DNA from: an uncultured Alphaproteobacteria bacterium
Lineage (GTDB): Bacteria; Pseudomonadota; Alphaproteobacteria; RF32; CAG-239
Length of the DNA stretch: 64,000 nt
Assembly (NCBI GenBank): GCA_944393685.1
Contig: CALYAW010000005.1
Span: forward strand, 54,647 to 118,646
Direction of reading: 5' to 3'
Shown: positions 28,921 to 37,836 of the stretch, piece by piece
Numbering within the stretch: position 1 is the first letter of the stretch
How the letters are laid out: each line of letters opens with the position of its first letter
Translations under genes and position numbers: made by a program
The notes under the pieces: model-generated
Databases searched by the model: none
What the model was told of the DNA's origin: nothing
Seen by the model: the letters and a program-made list of their open reading frames with translations, nothing else

Positions 28921-30690
28921 ATGTCAAAAATATCTAAAACGCAAGAAGCACCAAAGTTACCTTTTTGGGACCATTACACAATCATGTGGCCGTTTGTTAA
29001 ACCTTATCTTTTCAGGGCGTTAATGGCCGTTGCCTTATGTATTCCGATAGGGGCTTTGGATGCGGTGGTGGCTTTAGCCCTAAAGCCGTACATGGATGTC
29101 GTTTTAGTGGACAAAACAGATCAATCACCGGCGTATATTCCGTTGGTTATTGTCGCGTTTACACTGGTTCAAGGCATTCTTAATTATCTTGCCACATATC
29201 TTAATGGTTGGGTTGGTGGCAAAATTACGGTTGATGTCAAACGTGCGTTGTTTCAAAAATTGTTGTTTCTGGAGCCGGCGTTTTATGACAAGAATGATTC
29301 CGGCTATATAATTCAGCGCTTTTCTGCCGATGCCGATGCTGCGTGCAACGGTTTGATAGATAATATTAGGCTTTTCTTATCACGGGTTTTTTCATCACTT
29401 TCGTTGATAGGCGTTTTAATATATAACTCATGGCAGCTTTCTATTATCGCAATATTTGTTTTGGTGTGCGCTTTGATGCCCTTGTCACAAGTTCGGCGGA
29501 TGATAAAAAACACAATAAAGAAGCAAGTGGCGGAGAGTGCAACCATCCTTACAGATTACAATGAAACTTATTCCGGCTGTAAAACAATAGCATCATATAA
29601 TCTGCAGGAACACGCTTTTAACAAATATGATACGACGATTACAAAATTATTTAAATTAAGCATAAAAATGATTCAAAAGACGGCTTGGATGACACCAATG
29701 CTTCATGTTGTTGCTTCAATAGGTATCGGAGCGGTTATTGGATATGGCAGCTATTTGATAGTCAATGGTTCAATAACCAGTGGTAATTTTGTTTCTTTTC
29801 TGACAGCGTTAATTATGCTGTATGGTCCGATAAAAAATATTGGTAAAAATTTTAGTGCGGTTCAGGTTTCTTTTTTGGCAATAGAACGTATTTCAGAACT
29901 ATTGAATTTAGAACCACAGATAAAAAACAAACCGCAAGCCATTGAGCTCAAAAAAATCAAAAAAGAAATTTGTTTTGATAATATTTCATTTTCTTATAAT
30001 CCGGATTGTCAAGTTCTTAAAAATATATCACTCAACATAAAAGCCGGTAGTACAACGGCAATTGTTGGCAATTCCGGCGGCGGTAAATCGACTATTGTAA
30101 GTTTATTGCCTCGATTTTATGATGTTGGCGAAGGAAAAATCACGATTGATGGACATGATATCCGAGATTTGACGCTGGAGAGTTTGCGCAATAATATCGC
30201 AGTTGTTTTTCAGGATAATTTTTTATTTTCAGGCACAATTCGCGACAACATTTTACTAGGCAAGCCGGACGCCACGGATGAAGAAATTAATAAAGCCTTA
30301 GAAATGGCTTATCTGAAAGAATTTGTAGATGAACAAGAGGCGGGTCTTGATACCGATATTGGAGAAAGAGGCTCGCTTTTGTCCGGCGGGCAACGTCAAC
30401 GCTTGGCAATAGCTCGTGCTTTCATAAAAAATGCACCGATCGTTATTCTTGATGAAGCGACATCAGCTTTAGACAACAAATCAGAAGCTGTTGTGCAAAA
30501 AGCTATAGATAATTTGATGAAAGACAGAACCGTATTTGTTATTGCGCATCGTTTATCGACAGTACAAAATGCGGATGAAATAGTTGTTATTAATGACGGA
30601 GAAATTATAGAGAAAGGTACTCACAAAGAATTGCTGCAAATTCCAAACGGGGCCTATGCTTCACTTTATAATGCGCAGTTTAAAAAATAA
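28921..30690 (+). CDS. MsbA-like ABC exporter
   Basis: 589-residue half-transporter: six membrane helices in the first 320 residues, then one ATPase domain with Walker A GNSGGGKST (383-391), Q-loop VVFQDN, signature LSGGQRQR from residue 487, Walker B IVILDEATSALD and switch His in IAHRLS. Length and layout match MsbA/ABCB-type exporters, which flip lipid A or phospholipid in Gram-negatives; the exact substrate is inference. Convergent with the smr gene, whose stop is 6 bases away. Confidence 0.88.
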   Translation: MSKISKTQEAPKLPFWDHYTIMWPFVKPYLFRALMAVALCIPIGALDAVVALALKPYMDVVLVDKTDQSPAYIPLVIVAFTLVQGILNYLATYLNGWVGGKITVDVKRALFQKLLFLEPAFYDKNDSGYIIQRFSADADAACNGLIDNIRLFLSRVFSSLSLIGVLIYNSWQLSIIAIFVLVCALMPLSQVRRMIKNTIKKQVAESATILTDYNETYSGCKTIASYNLQEHAFNKYDTTITKLFKLSIKMIQKTAWMTPMLHVVASIGIGAVIGYGSYLIVNGSITSGNFVSFLTALIMLYGPIKNIGKNFSAVQVSFLAIERISELLNLEPQIKNKPQAIELKKIKKEICFDNISFSYNPDCQVLKNISLNIKAGSTTAIVGNSGGGKSTIVSLLPRFYDVGEGKITIDGHDIRDLTLESLRNNIAVVFQDNFLFSGTIRDNILLGKPDATDEEINKALEMAYLKEFVDEQEAGLDTDIGERGSLLSGGQRQRLAIARAFIKNAPIVILDEATSALDNKSEAVVQKAIDNLMKDRTVFVIAHRLSTVQNADEIVVINDGEIIEKGTHKELLQIPNGAYASLYNAQFKK

Positions 30691-30695
30691 ACTAA

Positions 30696-31262
30696 TTAAG
30701 ATGTTTTTCTTTTTCGGCGCAAAAGAATATAAAACGCGCCACTGCCGCCGTCTTCAGGTATTGCTTGACAAAAAGCCAATACCAGAGGTCTCAGCTCGGA
30801 GGAATTGAGCCAATTTGGTAGAGATTCTTTCAGAATACCTTTTTTTTCATACCAGTCATCGGTTTCTTTTTGTAACCCTTTGCCGGTAATAATTAATATA
30901 CAGCGTAAGTTTTGACGATATGCATTAAGCACAAAATTACAGACAGCTTCAGAGGCTTCTTTTTCCGTTAATCCATGCAAATCTAGTCGACGCTCAATTT
31001 TAAATTCACCTTTTCGCAATTTTTCGGCAGTGCGTTTGTCAACATTATCAAACACATCGCTTTTAAGAGTTTTAAGGGAATTACCGCTATATACTTGTGC
31101 ATAATCAATATTATGGCGCATTTCGCCGATAATAAGCGGGGGTTCAGCTCCCAAAGGAATTTCTGGTTGCTTAATTTTTTTGATGCCTCGAAGAGAATTT
31201 TTCCAATCCTCATCATCAGTAATCAGGGGTGCGTCACTGAGCTTTTTCATCGTTTTGCACAT
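30696..31262 (-). CDS. Smr-domain protein
   Basis: 188 residues. The C-terminal two thirds is a Small MutS-Related domain: RRLDLHGLTEKEA (the LDLHG box), then ILIITGKG (the TGxG motif), as in stand-alone proteobacterial Smr proteins with putative nuclease activity. ATG at 31262 chosen; 31250 is the alternative. It overlaps the preceding gene by 29 bases. Last member of the timA-mltA-smr block. Confidence 0.85.
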   Translation of the reverse strand: MCKTMKKLSDAPLITDDEDWKNSLRGIKKIKQPEIPLGAEPPLIIGEMRHNIDYAQVYSGNSLKTLKSDVFDNVDKRTAEKLRKGEFKIERRLDLHGLTEKEASEAVCNFVLNAYRQNLRCILIITGKGLQKETDDWYEKKGILKESLPNWLNSSELRPLVLAFCQAIPEDGGSGAFYILLRRKRKTS

Positions 31263-31725
31263 TTTCTTTTTTTTCAATCATAAGATCGGCAAAATTGTTC
31301 ACAACAAATTCTTTCCAATCGCCTTCAGGAGCAACACAGCCTTGATTTTTATTTTGATGGTTTACCAACACAACACCGCCAAAATCCCAAATATTTTGGC
31401 AATTTTCCAAAGAAGAAAGCAAAAAAGTTTTTGTTCTTTCCAAAAGTCTGGCATCCAGCTTTTTTTTAACAATGTGATTCGACGCCAAAATCAGAGCTGC
31501 CATAAACAAAAGACCAAACATAGGTCCGACCGTCAATATCAAAACCAACCCCAACAATACCGGAATCAATATAGGCAATAAAACCTCCCAAGGATTATAA
31601 ACGGGAGAATTGGGACGGTTTATTTGGCTGGTCAACAAGCAAATATGAACTTTATCTTCTAAGACAGCTTTTTGCAAAGCTCCAAAGATTAATTCATCGG
31701 CACGGTTGATAAATTTTTTTGACAT
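31234..31725 (-). CDS. small two-span membrane protein
   Basis: 163 residues from the ATG at 31725, preceded by AAAGGAGAG lying within the end of mltA; an upstream in-frame start lacks a site. Residues about 50-80 are two back-to-back membrane helices (LLPILIPVLLGLVLIL and GLLFMAALIL), flanked by soluble ends. No family recognised. It sits 1 base after mltA and overlaps smr, so it is cotranslated with this envelope cluster. Confidence 0.7.
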   Translation of the reverse strand: MSKKFINRADELIFGALQKAVLEDKVHICLLTSQINRPNSPVYNPWEVLLPILIPVLLGLVLILTVGPMFGLLFMAALILASNHIVKKKLDARLLERTKTFLLSSLENCQNIWDFGGVVLVNHQNKNQGCVAPEGDWKEFVVNNFADLMIEKKENVQNDEKAQ

Positions 31726-31726
31726 A

Positions 31727-32872
31727 TTACTCTCCTTTGTTTTTTGGCAGAAGGATAAAATATCGTCCTTTTGCATTCATCTTTCCGGCCAACTCTAGAA
31801 CATCATCTCCACCCGATCCCCAAAAATAATCGCCGCGTATAGGGCCTTTGATTGCGCCGCCGATATCTTGAGCAATAACCAGTTTTTCAATTTTTTCACA
31901 ATTTGGGCCAGATGTTTCAAGCCATAGCAAGGCACCGAGCGGAATAAATTTTTTATCAACCGCTAAAGAACGTCCTGCAGTCAAAGGAATTCCGAGTGCG
32001 CCGATAGGTCCTTCAGCATTACTGAGACGGTGGAAAACATATCTCTGATTTTCATTCAGATATTTTTTTGCTGTTTGATGATTTTCTTTGAGCCATTTTT
32101 TTATTTTGCCCATAGATGCTTGCCCAGGTTTAATAAGTCCGTTTTCAAGCAAAATACTTCCGATCCCCTTAAATTCACGCCCATTTGTGTCTGCAAAACC
32201 GATACGCACCTTAGAGCCGTCATCAAGATCAGCTACGGCCGAGCCTTGAATTTGCATAACATAGACATCGACATAACTATCACTCCACAAAATAACGGGA
32301 GCATTAACACCGTTTTTAACAATATCTGAACGTTTATAATAAGGGACTAATTTATTATTATCGATTCTACCAACCAATCTTTTGGAGGGTAATGACTTAT
32401 CAAAATCTTTCGGATTAAATTCAATAAGGTCATTTGGTTTTCCATAAATAGGAACGTTGTATCTAGGTGTTTTTACTTTGGAGGCTTTAATTTCCGCTTC
32501 GTAATAAGAGGTAAATTTTCCTTCATCTTTTCCCTCAAAAACAACCAAGCAAGGCTTAAAATTTTTCTCAATAAAAGGCTTAAAGTCTCTTGAATCAGAT
32601 GGCTTATTTCGACATATATTCAAAAAGTCAGCCGTTTTAATTTTAATCTCAGTATCGCCCAAAAATTCTTCTTTACTGTTTTTCAATCGATCACAGGTTA
32701 GCTCAAAAGCATGGAAAGCATCTTCAAGATTGTCATCTTTCCAGCCTGAAATTTGAGAAAATTCATAAGGCTTACATTTTAAGTCGTCCTTCACGCGAAC
32801 AGTTTCTTTTTCTCCGCATGAAGCCAACATTAAAAAAGAAAAGATGAGGGGTGTCAGAAAATATTTTGTCAT
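31727..32872 (-). CDS. mltA: membrane-bound lytic murein transglycosylase A
   Basis: Cleaves peptidoglycan glycan strands to 1,6-anhydromuropeptides. 381 residues from the ATG at 32872, which overlaps the timA stop as ATGA. Lipobox LASC near residue 20 puts it on the outer membrane. The MltA barrel is followed by the 3D domain AQDIGGAIKG...GDYFWGSG with the catalytic and conserved Asp residues. Its anhydro-product is the substrate of AnmK after further processing, and anmK is also in this window. Confidence 0.94.
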   Translation of the reverse strand: MTKYFLTPLIFSFLMLASCGEKETVRVKDDLKCKPYEFSQISGWKDDNLEDAFHAFELTCDRLKNSKEEFLGDTEIKIKTADFLNICRNKPSDSRDFKPFIEKNFKPCLVVFEGKDEGKFTSYYEAEIKASKVKTPRYNVPIYGKPNDLIEFNPKDFDKSLPSKRLVGRIDNNKLVPYYKRSDIVKNGVNAPVILWSDSYVDVYVMQIQGSAVADLDDGSKVRIGFADTNGREFKGIGSILLENGLIKPGQASMGKIKKWLKENHQTAKKYLNENQRYVFHRLSNAEGPIGALGIPLTAGRSLAVDKKFIPLGALLWLETSGPNCEKIEKLVIAQDIGGAIKGPIRGDYFWGSGGDDVLELAGKMNAKGRYFILLPKNKGE

Positions 32873-33537
32873 TTTTTGGTAGAGGTCAAAATCCAATTAG
32901 GAGAAGTTGAGGCAAGGGCTCTTTCAAAAGTCCACACATCGGTAATGTTTTGAATATAATTTTCATCACCTTCAATCACCTTACCATCTTTATCACGCAA
33001 AATATTTACTTGCTGAGACATAAATTCAACGGATATTTTTGCAACTTGATCGTCAGAAATTTCAGCCTTGATGATTTCAGCTTTATCAAAACATATAAAA
33101 TCAGTCTCGGCACAGAGGCCATCTTGTTGGCGTTGATTGATAATTTCTTGAAATTTTTTAAAGAGTCTGGGACTAAGGAGCATTTCAAGGGTTTCGACAT
33201 CAGCTTTATTGAAAGCATCTGTTGTAATTTGAAAAACGCGTTGAGCGCTTTTAAGAAAAGTTTCTTTATTAAAGTGAGGAATACGGCGCAAAGTTTTATC
33301 CAATTCAGAGATATCTTCATCTTCAACAGGGACTAATTCCTCATTTTTTGCGGCAACAGAGAGAGCTTCTTGTCTTTCGCTTTCTGTTTTTAATATGTTA
33401 TATAATTTTTCGGCGCTTTCTTTGCTGAGACGAATATGTTTTTCAGCAGTTGGTCTGGTTCCGAGTAGGCTCCGCAATCGTTGGAAAATAAGAACGACTA
33501 CAACCAAGAGAACCAAAATATCAAGATTTGTCATCAT
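32869..33537 (-). CDS. Tim44/TimA-domain protein
   Basis: 222 residues from the ATG at 33537 (MMTNLDILVLL). One N-terminal membrane anchor, an acidic linker, then a Tim44-like domain (about 95-222) with FLKSAQRVFQITTDAF and the C-terminal VWTFERALASTSPNWIL typical of the alphaproteobacterial TimA group, the suggested relative of mitochondrial Tim44. It is divergent from secB and directly upstream of mltA, the arrangement widely kept in alphaproteobacteria, which strengthens the call. Confidence 0.9.
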   Translation of the reverse strand: MMTNLDILVLLVVVVLIFQRLRSLLGTRPTAEKHIRLSKESAEKLYNILKTESERQEALSVAAKNEELVPVEDEDISELDKTLRRIPHFNKETFLKSAQRVFQITTDAFNKADVETLEMLLSPRLFKKFQEIINQRQQDGLCAETDFICFDKAEIIKAEISDDQVAKISVEFMSQQVNILRDKDGKVIEGDENYIQNITDVWTFERALASTSPNWILTSTKK

Positions 33538-33680
33538 TTGTTTTTCTTTCCCTTTCGTTCTTCCTAAATATAGCTTATTTATAACTTTTATCAACTGTTT
33601 ATTATCGTTTGACCAAAACAAAATTTAAGAGTAAAAGAGTAAACAATTATTTATCTGTGCTAATTTATAAGGAGATTATC

Positions 33681-34142
33681 ATGAGCGAAGAGAATCAGCC
33701 CCCCCGTCCTCCGGTAATGGTGCATCATCAGTATATCCGCGATCTTTCATTGGAGATACCGCATGCTCCGGAGATTTTTAAGCAAAATCATTCTGAGCCC
33801 AAAATAAATATTTCGGTGGACATTAATGCCAAACATTTAGAAGAAAATCTATTTAATGTTGAATTGGTTTTTCATCTTGAAGGAGATGTCTCAGAAAAGA
33901 AATTGTTTATTCTGGAGATGACATATGGAGGTGTTGCCGCATTAAACGTTCCTCAAGAACATATTGAGCCTGTTTTGATGATAGAAGTTCCACATTTAAT
34001 GTTTCCCTATGCTCGACAGGCGATAAGCAATATTATGGGGAGCGGAGGTTTGCCGCCGTTGATGCTAAACCCGATAGATTTTGTTGGCATGTATCAAGCC
34101 CGTCATCCTAAGCAACCGCAAGGAAACGATAATACGCATTAA
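33681..34142 (+). CDS. secB: protein-export chaperone SecB
   Basis: Tetrameric chaperone keeping preproteins unfolded for SecA. 153 residues from the ATG at 33681, which has AAGGAG at 33669-33674; an in-frame start at 33609 has none. Seen: HHQYIRDLSLEIPHAP at the start, the NLFNVELVFHLEGDV strand pair, VPHLMFPYARQAISN and GLPPLMLNPIDF, all SecB landmarks. Divergent from timA. Confidence 0.97.
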   Translation: MSEENQPPRPPVMVHHQYIRDLSLEIPHAPEIFKQNHSEPKINISVDINAKHLEENLFNVELVFHLEGDVSEKKLFILEMTYGGVAALNVPQEHIEPVLMIEVPHLMFPYARQAISNIMGSGGLPPLMLNPIDFVGMYQARHPKQPQGNDNTH

Positions 34143-34150
34143 AAAAGAAA

Positions 34151-34192
34151 TATATCGGCTGTTTTTCTAAACATATAAAAACAGCCGATATA
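34151..34192. terminator. bidirectional terminator between secB and cassette A
   Basis: A 16-bp perfect inverted repeat, 34151-34166 with 34177-34192, core CGGCTGTTTTT. It lies 9 bases after the secB stop and 17 bases after the convergent Cys-rich gene. Confidence 0.85.
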
Positions 34193-34208
34193 TTAAAAAT
34201 GGAATTTA

Positions 34209-34946
34209 TTATAAATTTTCTGGACACCAATCGCATACATACTTATTAAAAGAACACATTGAGCCTACGTATTTTGAGTAGTTTTCTCCGTTTACTGTTC
34301 CGCTATGGTTTCTACAAGCCGTCATTGAAAGTATAACAGAGCTGTATTTAGCAAGGCATTGTGCTTTATTGCCTGCCCCGCAATATCTTGATTGAATCCA
34401 ACCAATAACTCCGTTAGTTGTTAGATAACCATGGGAATCATATTCTATTCCTGCAGATCTCATTTTTGCACATTCAAAAATTTTAGTGCTTTTGTCTTCA
34501 CAAAGAGGTTTTTCCCAGAGGCTATCAGAATCACAAAAAGGTTTCGCATCAATAGTCGTGCGATATACATATCTTTCAACAGATATCTTTTGAACCTCAG
34601 CTTCTGTAATACAAGGAATTTCAGCACATGAAGTTCCTGAAGAAGATATTTCATATCCAGTATTGCAACTGGTAAGTTTGTATTTTCCACCGCAGGAAGT
34701 ACATTTTCCATTAGAAGGACAAGTAGATAAAGTATAGTCGGGATCACATGTTGGAGTTTTAATTTCCATGCAAAAGACCTTTGTCGTGTCAAACGGGCAA
34801 ACGATATAACTTCCTACGCAGTCGCTTGCTTTATTTGAATAACCAAGGGTAGAACAAGATGGACTTGGTGTGCAGGAAATTGCGGCCCACGCCGCCTCCG
34901 TACCCAATAAGGATATACTTCCTATGATTAAAGCTAAATTCTTCAT
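34209..34946 (-). CDS. secreted Cys-rich protein, cassette A second gene
   Basis: 245 residues, signal peptide ending near AWA. The mature protein begins with the Cys module C-x2-LGY-x6-C-x3-Y-x2-CPFDTTKV-x-C shared with three other proteins here, then a second Cys-rich stretch (TCPSNGKCTSCGGKY), then a C-terminal part unlike the paralogue in cassette B. No family recognised. AAGGAG before the ATG, 24 bases after the first cassette gene, so one transcript. Its 3' half is ordinary in base composition (25 of 60 GC at 34501). Confidence 0.75.
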   Translation of the reverse strand: MKNLALIIGSISLLGTEAAWAAISCTPSPSCSTLGYSNKASDCVGSYIVCPFDTTKVFCMEIKTPTCDPDYTLSTCPSNGKCTSCGGKYKLTSCNTGYEISSSGTSCAEIPCITEAEVQKISVERYVYRTTIDAKPFCDSDSLWEKPLCEDKSTKIFECAKMRSAGIEYDSHGYLTTNGVIGWIQSRYCGAGNKAQCLAKYSSVILSMTACRNHSGTVNGENYSKYVGSMCSFNKYVCDWCPENL

Positions 34947-34970
34947 CTTTTTTCTCCTTCTTTAAGAATC

Positions 34971-36227
34971 TTAAGGCAAACAATAAACCTTGCTCGTGTC
35001 GTATGGGCATTTTATATAACGGCCTTTGCAACTAGTGACACTTGCTGTATATCCTAATGTCGTACAGTTCGTATTTGGTGTTGTACACCAATATTTATAG
35101 TTGGTAGCACAGCCGATAGGAATATGTTGCCCGGGGCAAAGTCTTCCGGATGTATCACAAACATACCCAGTCGGGCAGCTTCCGCTTGTTCCCGTGCAAC
35201 AAGTATATTTACTTGAACAAGCCTCTAAATTAGAAGCAGATGGTGTCGCTCCAATAGAAGTGCACTGAGCGGCAGTATATTTACCCAAATTCGGACAAGG
35301 GTTGCATTCCAAACAGCCTGAGCACCCGGACGGAGCTTGCGTCTTACAGGTAATACCCGTGCCACAAGTAACGGTCGGCGGACACGAACAGGTCGAAGCC
35401 TTGCCGTTGCACTTATCTGTTCCCAATATCTTTGGTGATGGACAATTGCTGGTCGTATATTTATATTCTTCACCGCATGGCACGCATGACCAACAATTCA
35501 AACCTCCGACCGTCGAGCTGTCTATCTTGGTGCAAGCCATTGTCGGATCATTAGCGGTAACATAGCCGGAGTTATAATCGGCACAAACCTTCGGAATACA
35601 TTTTTGACATAATTTCGGTGTGCCGGTCGAGCCGTCTTGATTTACCGGTTTTTGATTAGCGGCACAAGTAATCCATGTCCACGGACCGGAATGCAAATAG
35701 GCATTAGACGCGGCTCTGGCCGGCGTATATCCCGTGTTGCAAGAGTAGTAGTAATTGGCGCAAGTGCCAAAATTGGTCATGACAGCCACATTGGAGCCGC
35801 TCTTGTAAGTCGTACTCCAGCCGGCTGAAACTTGCGTGTTGGTCGAACAATCAATACATCCGGAATACAAACCGCCACAAGCATCGTCGTTAACGGTTTT
35901 GCCGTTGGGGCAACCATTAGTTACTCCTTTGCCGGAAGCGTATTTGTATTTATCCAGACATTTACAGTCCGACCAACACTTAACCCCGCCTGGCATATAT
36001 TTAGGTGAGCAAGTTTGTTTGGCGGGTATCTCTGACAGCCATCCTTTAGCTTCGCAGCTAATCGGATCATAGAAAGTCGGATTTTTGGCATCGGAGACGC
36101 GCTTTCTGGATACAAGTTTTTCTTGATACTTAGGCAACCATTGGATGTCTGCCAATGACACGCTGCTTGTAAAACATAGGCAAAGTGCCGATAATATCAC
36201 AGTTCTTGTAAGAGCTTTCTTCTGCAT
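34971..36227 (-). CDS. secreted Cys-rich protein, cassette A first gene
   Basis: 418 residues, signal peptide ending near SLA. The mature part has about 42 cysteines in 390 residues, spaced as many small disulfide modules with repeats such as CPxxxxxxxxxC and GY-T. Residues 1-338 are identical to the plus-strand copy at 53174; the last 80 have diverged but stay homologous, ending with the Cys module NCTTLGY...CPYDTSKVYCLP. GGAGG five bases before the ATG. No family recognised; extracellular or surface location is inferred from the signal peptide and Cys content. Confidence 0.8.
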   Translation of the reverse strand: MQKKALTRTVILSALCLCFTSSVSLADIQWLPKYQEKLVSRKRVSDAKNPTFYDPISCEAKGWLSEIPAKQTCSPKYMPGGVKCWSDCKCLDKYKYASGKGVTNGCPNGKTVNDDACGGLYSGCIDCSTNTQVSAGWSTTYKSGSNVAVMTNFGTCANYYYSCNTGYTPARAASNAYLHSGPWTWITCAANQKPVNQDGSTGTPKLCQKCIPKVCADYNSGYVTANDPTMACTKIDSSTVGGLNCWSCVPCGEEYKYTTSNCPSPKILGTDKCNGKASTCSCPPTVTCGTGITCKTQAPSGCSGCLECNPCPNLGKYTAAQCTSIGATPSASNLEACSSKYTCCTGTSGSCPTGYVCDTSGRLCPGQHIPIGCATNYKYWCTTPNTNCTTLGYTASVTSCKGRYIKCPYDTSKVYCLP

Positions 36228-36322
36228 GGCGCCCTCCGTCCTTTTGTCTATTCCTATCTTATGATAAATAGTAAACTATTATCAGAATAGCAAATCCTTA
36301 TATAAATGTCAAGTGAGCTTGA
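35215..36322 (-). repeat. 1,108-bp inverted repeat, copy A
   Basis: Matches 53079-54186 in opposite orientation. It starts upstream of the cassette promoter (TCAAGCTCAC) and ends inside codon 338 of the Cys-rich gene. I found two differences, both synonymous, at 35280 and 35274 (partners 54121 and 54127), near the end where the copies diverge. No transposase or terminal repeat accompanies it. Confidence 0.95.
36248..36312 (-). promoter_or_regulatory. cassette A promoter and dyad
   Basis: Same element as at 53089-53153: TTGACA, 17 bases, TATTCT preceded by TGC (extended -10), then a near-palindrome TGATAATAG-TTTA-CTATTTATCA over the expected start site, with outer arms CTATTC/GAATAG. Confidence 0.7.
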
Positions 36323-36362
36323 AAAATGTATTTTCTATATAAATTTTTAGCCAGAAAATTTT

Positions 36363-36971
36363 TCAGTATTCAATCATTGGATATTTATTGTCTTCTCTGC
36401 CATGTGGTAGCTCATAATGCCACCATTCGTGGGGCAAGGCCTTAAGGCCGATGCTTTCCATAAGTTCGCGAAGTTCATCACGATTTCTAAGCGCTTGTTT
36501 TGAGCCTTCGTTATAGTCATGGTGCGCTTTTTTTAAATAATCAAAAAAGGTTTCACTATTTCCGCTTTGTACTTCTTTAGCATAAAAAGGATTATAAGCG
36601 TCAACCAAAGTGGGATATTCAAGTTCAATACCGTTTTCGTCAATCAAGCATAAGTCAACGGCAGTTCCTCGACAATGAGGAGAGGTAGCCGGATTGGCGG
36701 CAAAGAAACCTGGCTGAGGGATTATTTCGCGCAATTTTTGGTGAGCCAGAGGAGGACGATAGGCATCAAAAATTTTCACTTTTCGTTGGTGTGTTTCCAA
36801 CCAAGGAACAAGCTTTATGAGCTTATCCCACAACTCTTTGTGAACAAAGGCTTTATTTCCAAATCCGATTTCAAGATATACGGCTTTCCCCGTCATATTC
36901 TGCTTTGTTCCAGCGTACATCAGGTCCACAACAAAATATGGATTATTTATTTCTACTAAGCTATCAATCAT
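36363..36971 (-). CDS. ddpX: D-Ala-D-Ala dipeptidase (VanX/DdpX family)
   Basis: Zinc dipeptidase that hydrolyses D-alanyl-D-alanine. 202 residues. The full VanX signature is present: FDAYRPP with the transition-state Arg, zinc ligands in SPHCRGTAVD, and the catalytic base and third ligand in HEWWHYEL. No signal peptide, so cytoplasmic, which fits recycling of peptidoglycan dipeptide rather than vancomycin resistance (no vanHA or vanRS nearby). It overlaps the amidotransferase gene by 8 bases. Cassette A begins 41 bases after its stop, with no strong terminator between. Confidence 0.93.
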   Translation of the reverse strand: MIDSLVEINNPYFVVDLMYAGTKQNMTGKAVYLEIGFGNKAFVHKELWDKLIKLVPWLETHQRKVKIFDAYRPPLAHQKLREIIPQPGFFAANPATSPHCRGTAVDLCLIDENGIELEYPTLVDAYNPFYAKEVQSGNSETFFDYLKKAHHDYNEGSKQALRNRDELRELMESIGLKALPHEWWHYELPHGREDNKYPMIEY

Positions 36972-37836
36972 GTTGAGCGTTTTTTACAAAAGATTCAAAA
37001 ATTGCTTTAGCAGCATTATCACCATGCTTAACTAACCTTTCGGGATGCCATTGTACACCAAGCAAAAATTTATTCCAGCCATTGATAGGTTCAATTGCCT
37101 CAACAATTCCGTCTTCTGCCTGAGCAGAAATAATGTTATCGCCGCATTTGTTAAGAATGACGGCTTCATTATGCGAAGAATTTGTCAAGATATCTTGTTT
37201 TCCGACGATTGAAGAAAGCAACGTTTCGTTTTTAATAAGAACTTTGTGGGCAATCTTTTCTCCGTTTTGTTTGTGCGATTGTTCTGCTTGACGACCATCA
37301 TTTATGCCTTTTTGTAGTTTTGCCCCAAAATATCCGGCAAGCATTTGCATTCCGGCACAGATGCCTAGCACAGGTAAGCTATGCTCTTTTGCATAATCAA
37401 GTAATTCCAAATATGCGTGCCCACGCTTATCTATATCATCGGTTACAGGAACATCATACCACGTGGCAGGAGAATTAAAAACCCCGCCAATCAAGAAAAT
37501 CCCATCAGGGCAAATTTTCTCAAGTTGTTCTTTGATGTTGTCATAAAAGATAAAAAATGGATTCCCGCCGGCTTTAATGATAACATCGGCATAGTCCGGA
37601 TGCAAAGAATAATCTTTTTCGATACGATTCGGATGCCTTTCTTGTCCCAAGAGAATTGCAATTTTAGGCCCGTGTGAAAGAGTATCTTTTATTTTAAGCT
37701 GCGGAATTATTCCCTGAGCTAAACAAGAGTGAATATCTTCAGCAGGAATATAGTAGCTTTCAAAAGCATCTCCGTCATAAGTAATTTTTTTTAAGTATAA
37801 AATGCTATTTGTAGAGTTTGGGCAGCAAGTCGTCAT
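36964..37836 (-). CDS. class I glutamine amidotransferase (peptidase C26 type)
   Basis: 290 residues from the ATG at 37836 (MTTCCPNSTNS) with AGGAAAG before it; longer in-frame starts lie deep in batD. The triad is visible: nucleophile Cys in GICAGMQ and the His-Glu pair in QWHPE. Layout matches gamma-glutamyl hydrolases such as PuuD and other C26 enzymes. Being coupled to ddpX, it may release gamma-linked Glu or DAP from peptidoglycan peptides; that is inference. Its first 32 bases overlap the end of batD. Confidence 0.85.
   Translation of the reverse strand: MTTCCPNSTNSILYLKKITYDGDAFESYYIPAEDIHSCLAQGIIPQLKIKDTLSHGPKIAILLGQERHPNRIEKDYSLHPDYADVIIKAGGNPFFIFYDNIKEQLEKICPDGIFLIGGVFNSPATWYDVPVTDDIDKRGHAYLELLDYAKEHSLPVLGICAGMQMLAGYFGAKLQKGINDGRQAEQSHKQNGEKIAHKVLIKNETLLSSIVGKQDILTNSSHNEAVILNKCGDNIISAQAEDGIVEAIEPINGWNKFLLGVQWHPERLVKHGDNAAKAIFESFVKNAQHD

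Noticed and set aside
35225..36115. Several frames opposite or within the Cys-rich gene of cassette A, repeated in cassette B
   Set aside because: Their duplication follows from the 1.1-kb repeat; they lack ribosome sites. They were useful only to confirm base-level identity of the copies.
36363..36971. Vancomycin-resistance cluster
   Set aside because: VanX-type motifs are present but no D-Ala-D-Lac ligase, VanH or VanRS; a recycling role is more likely in a Gram-negative.
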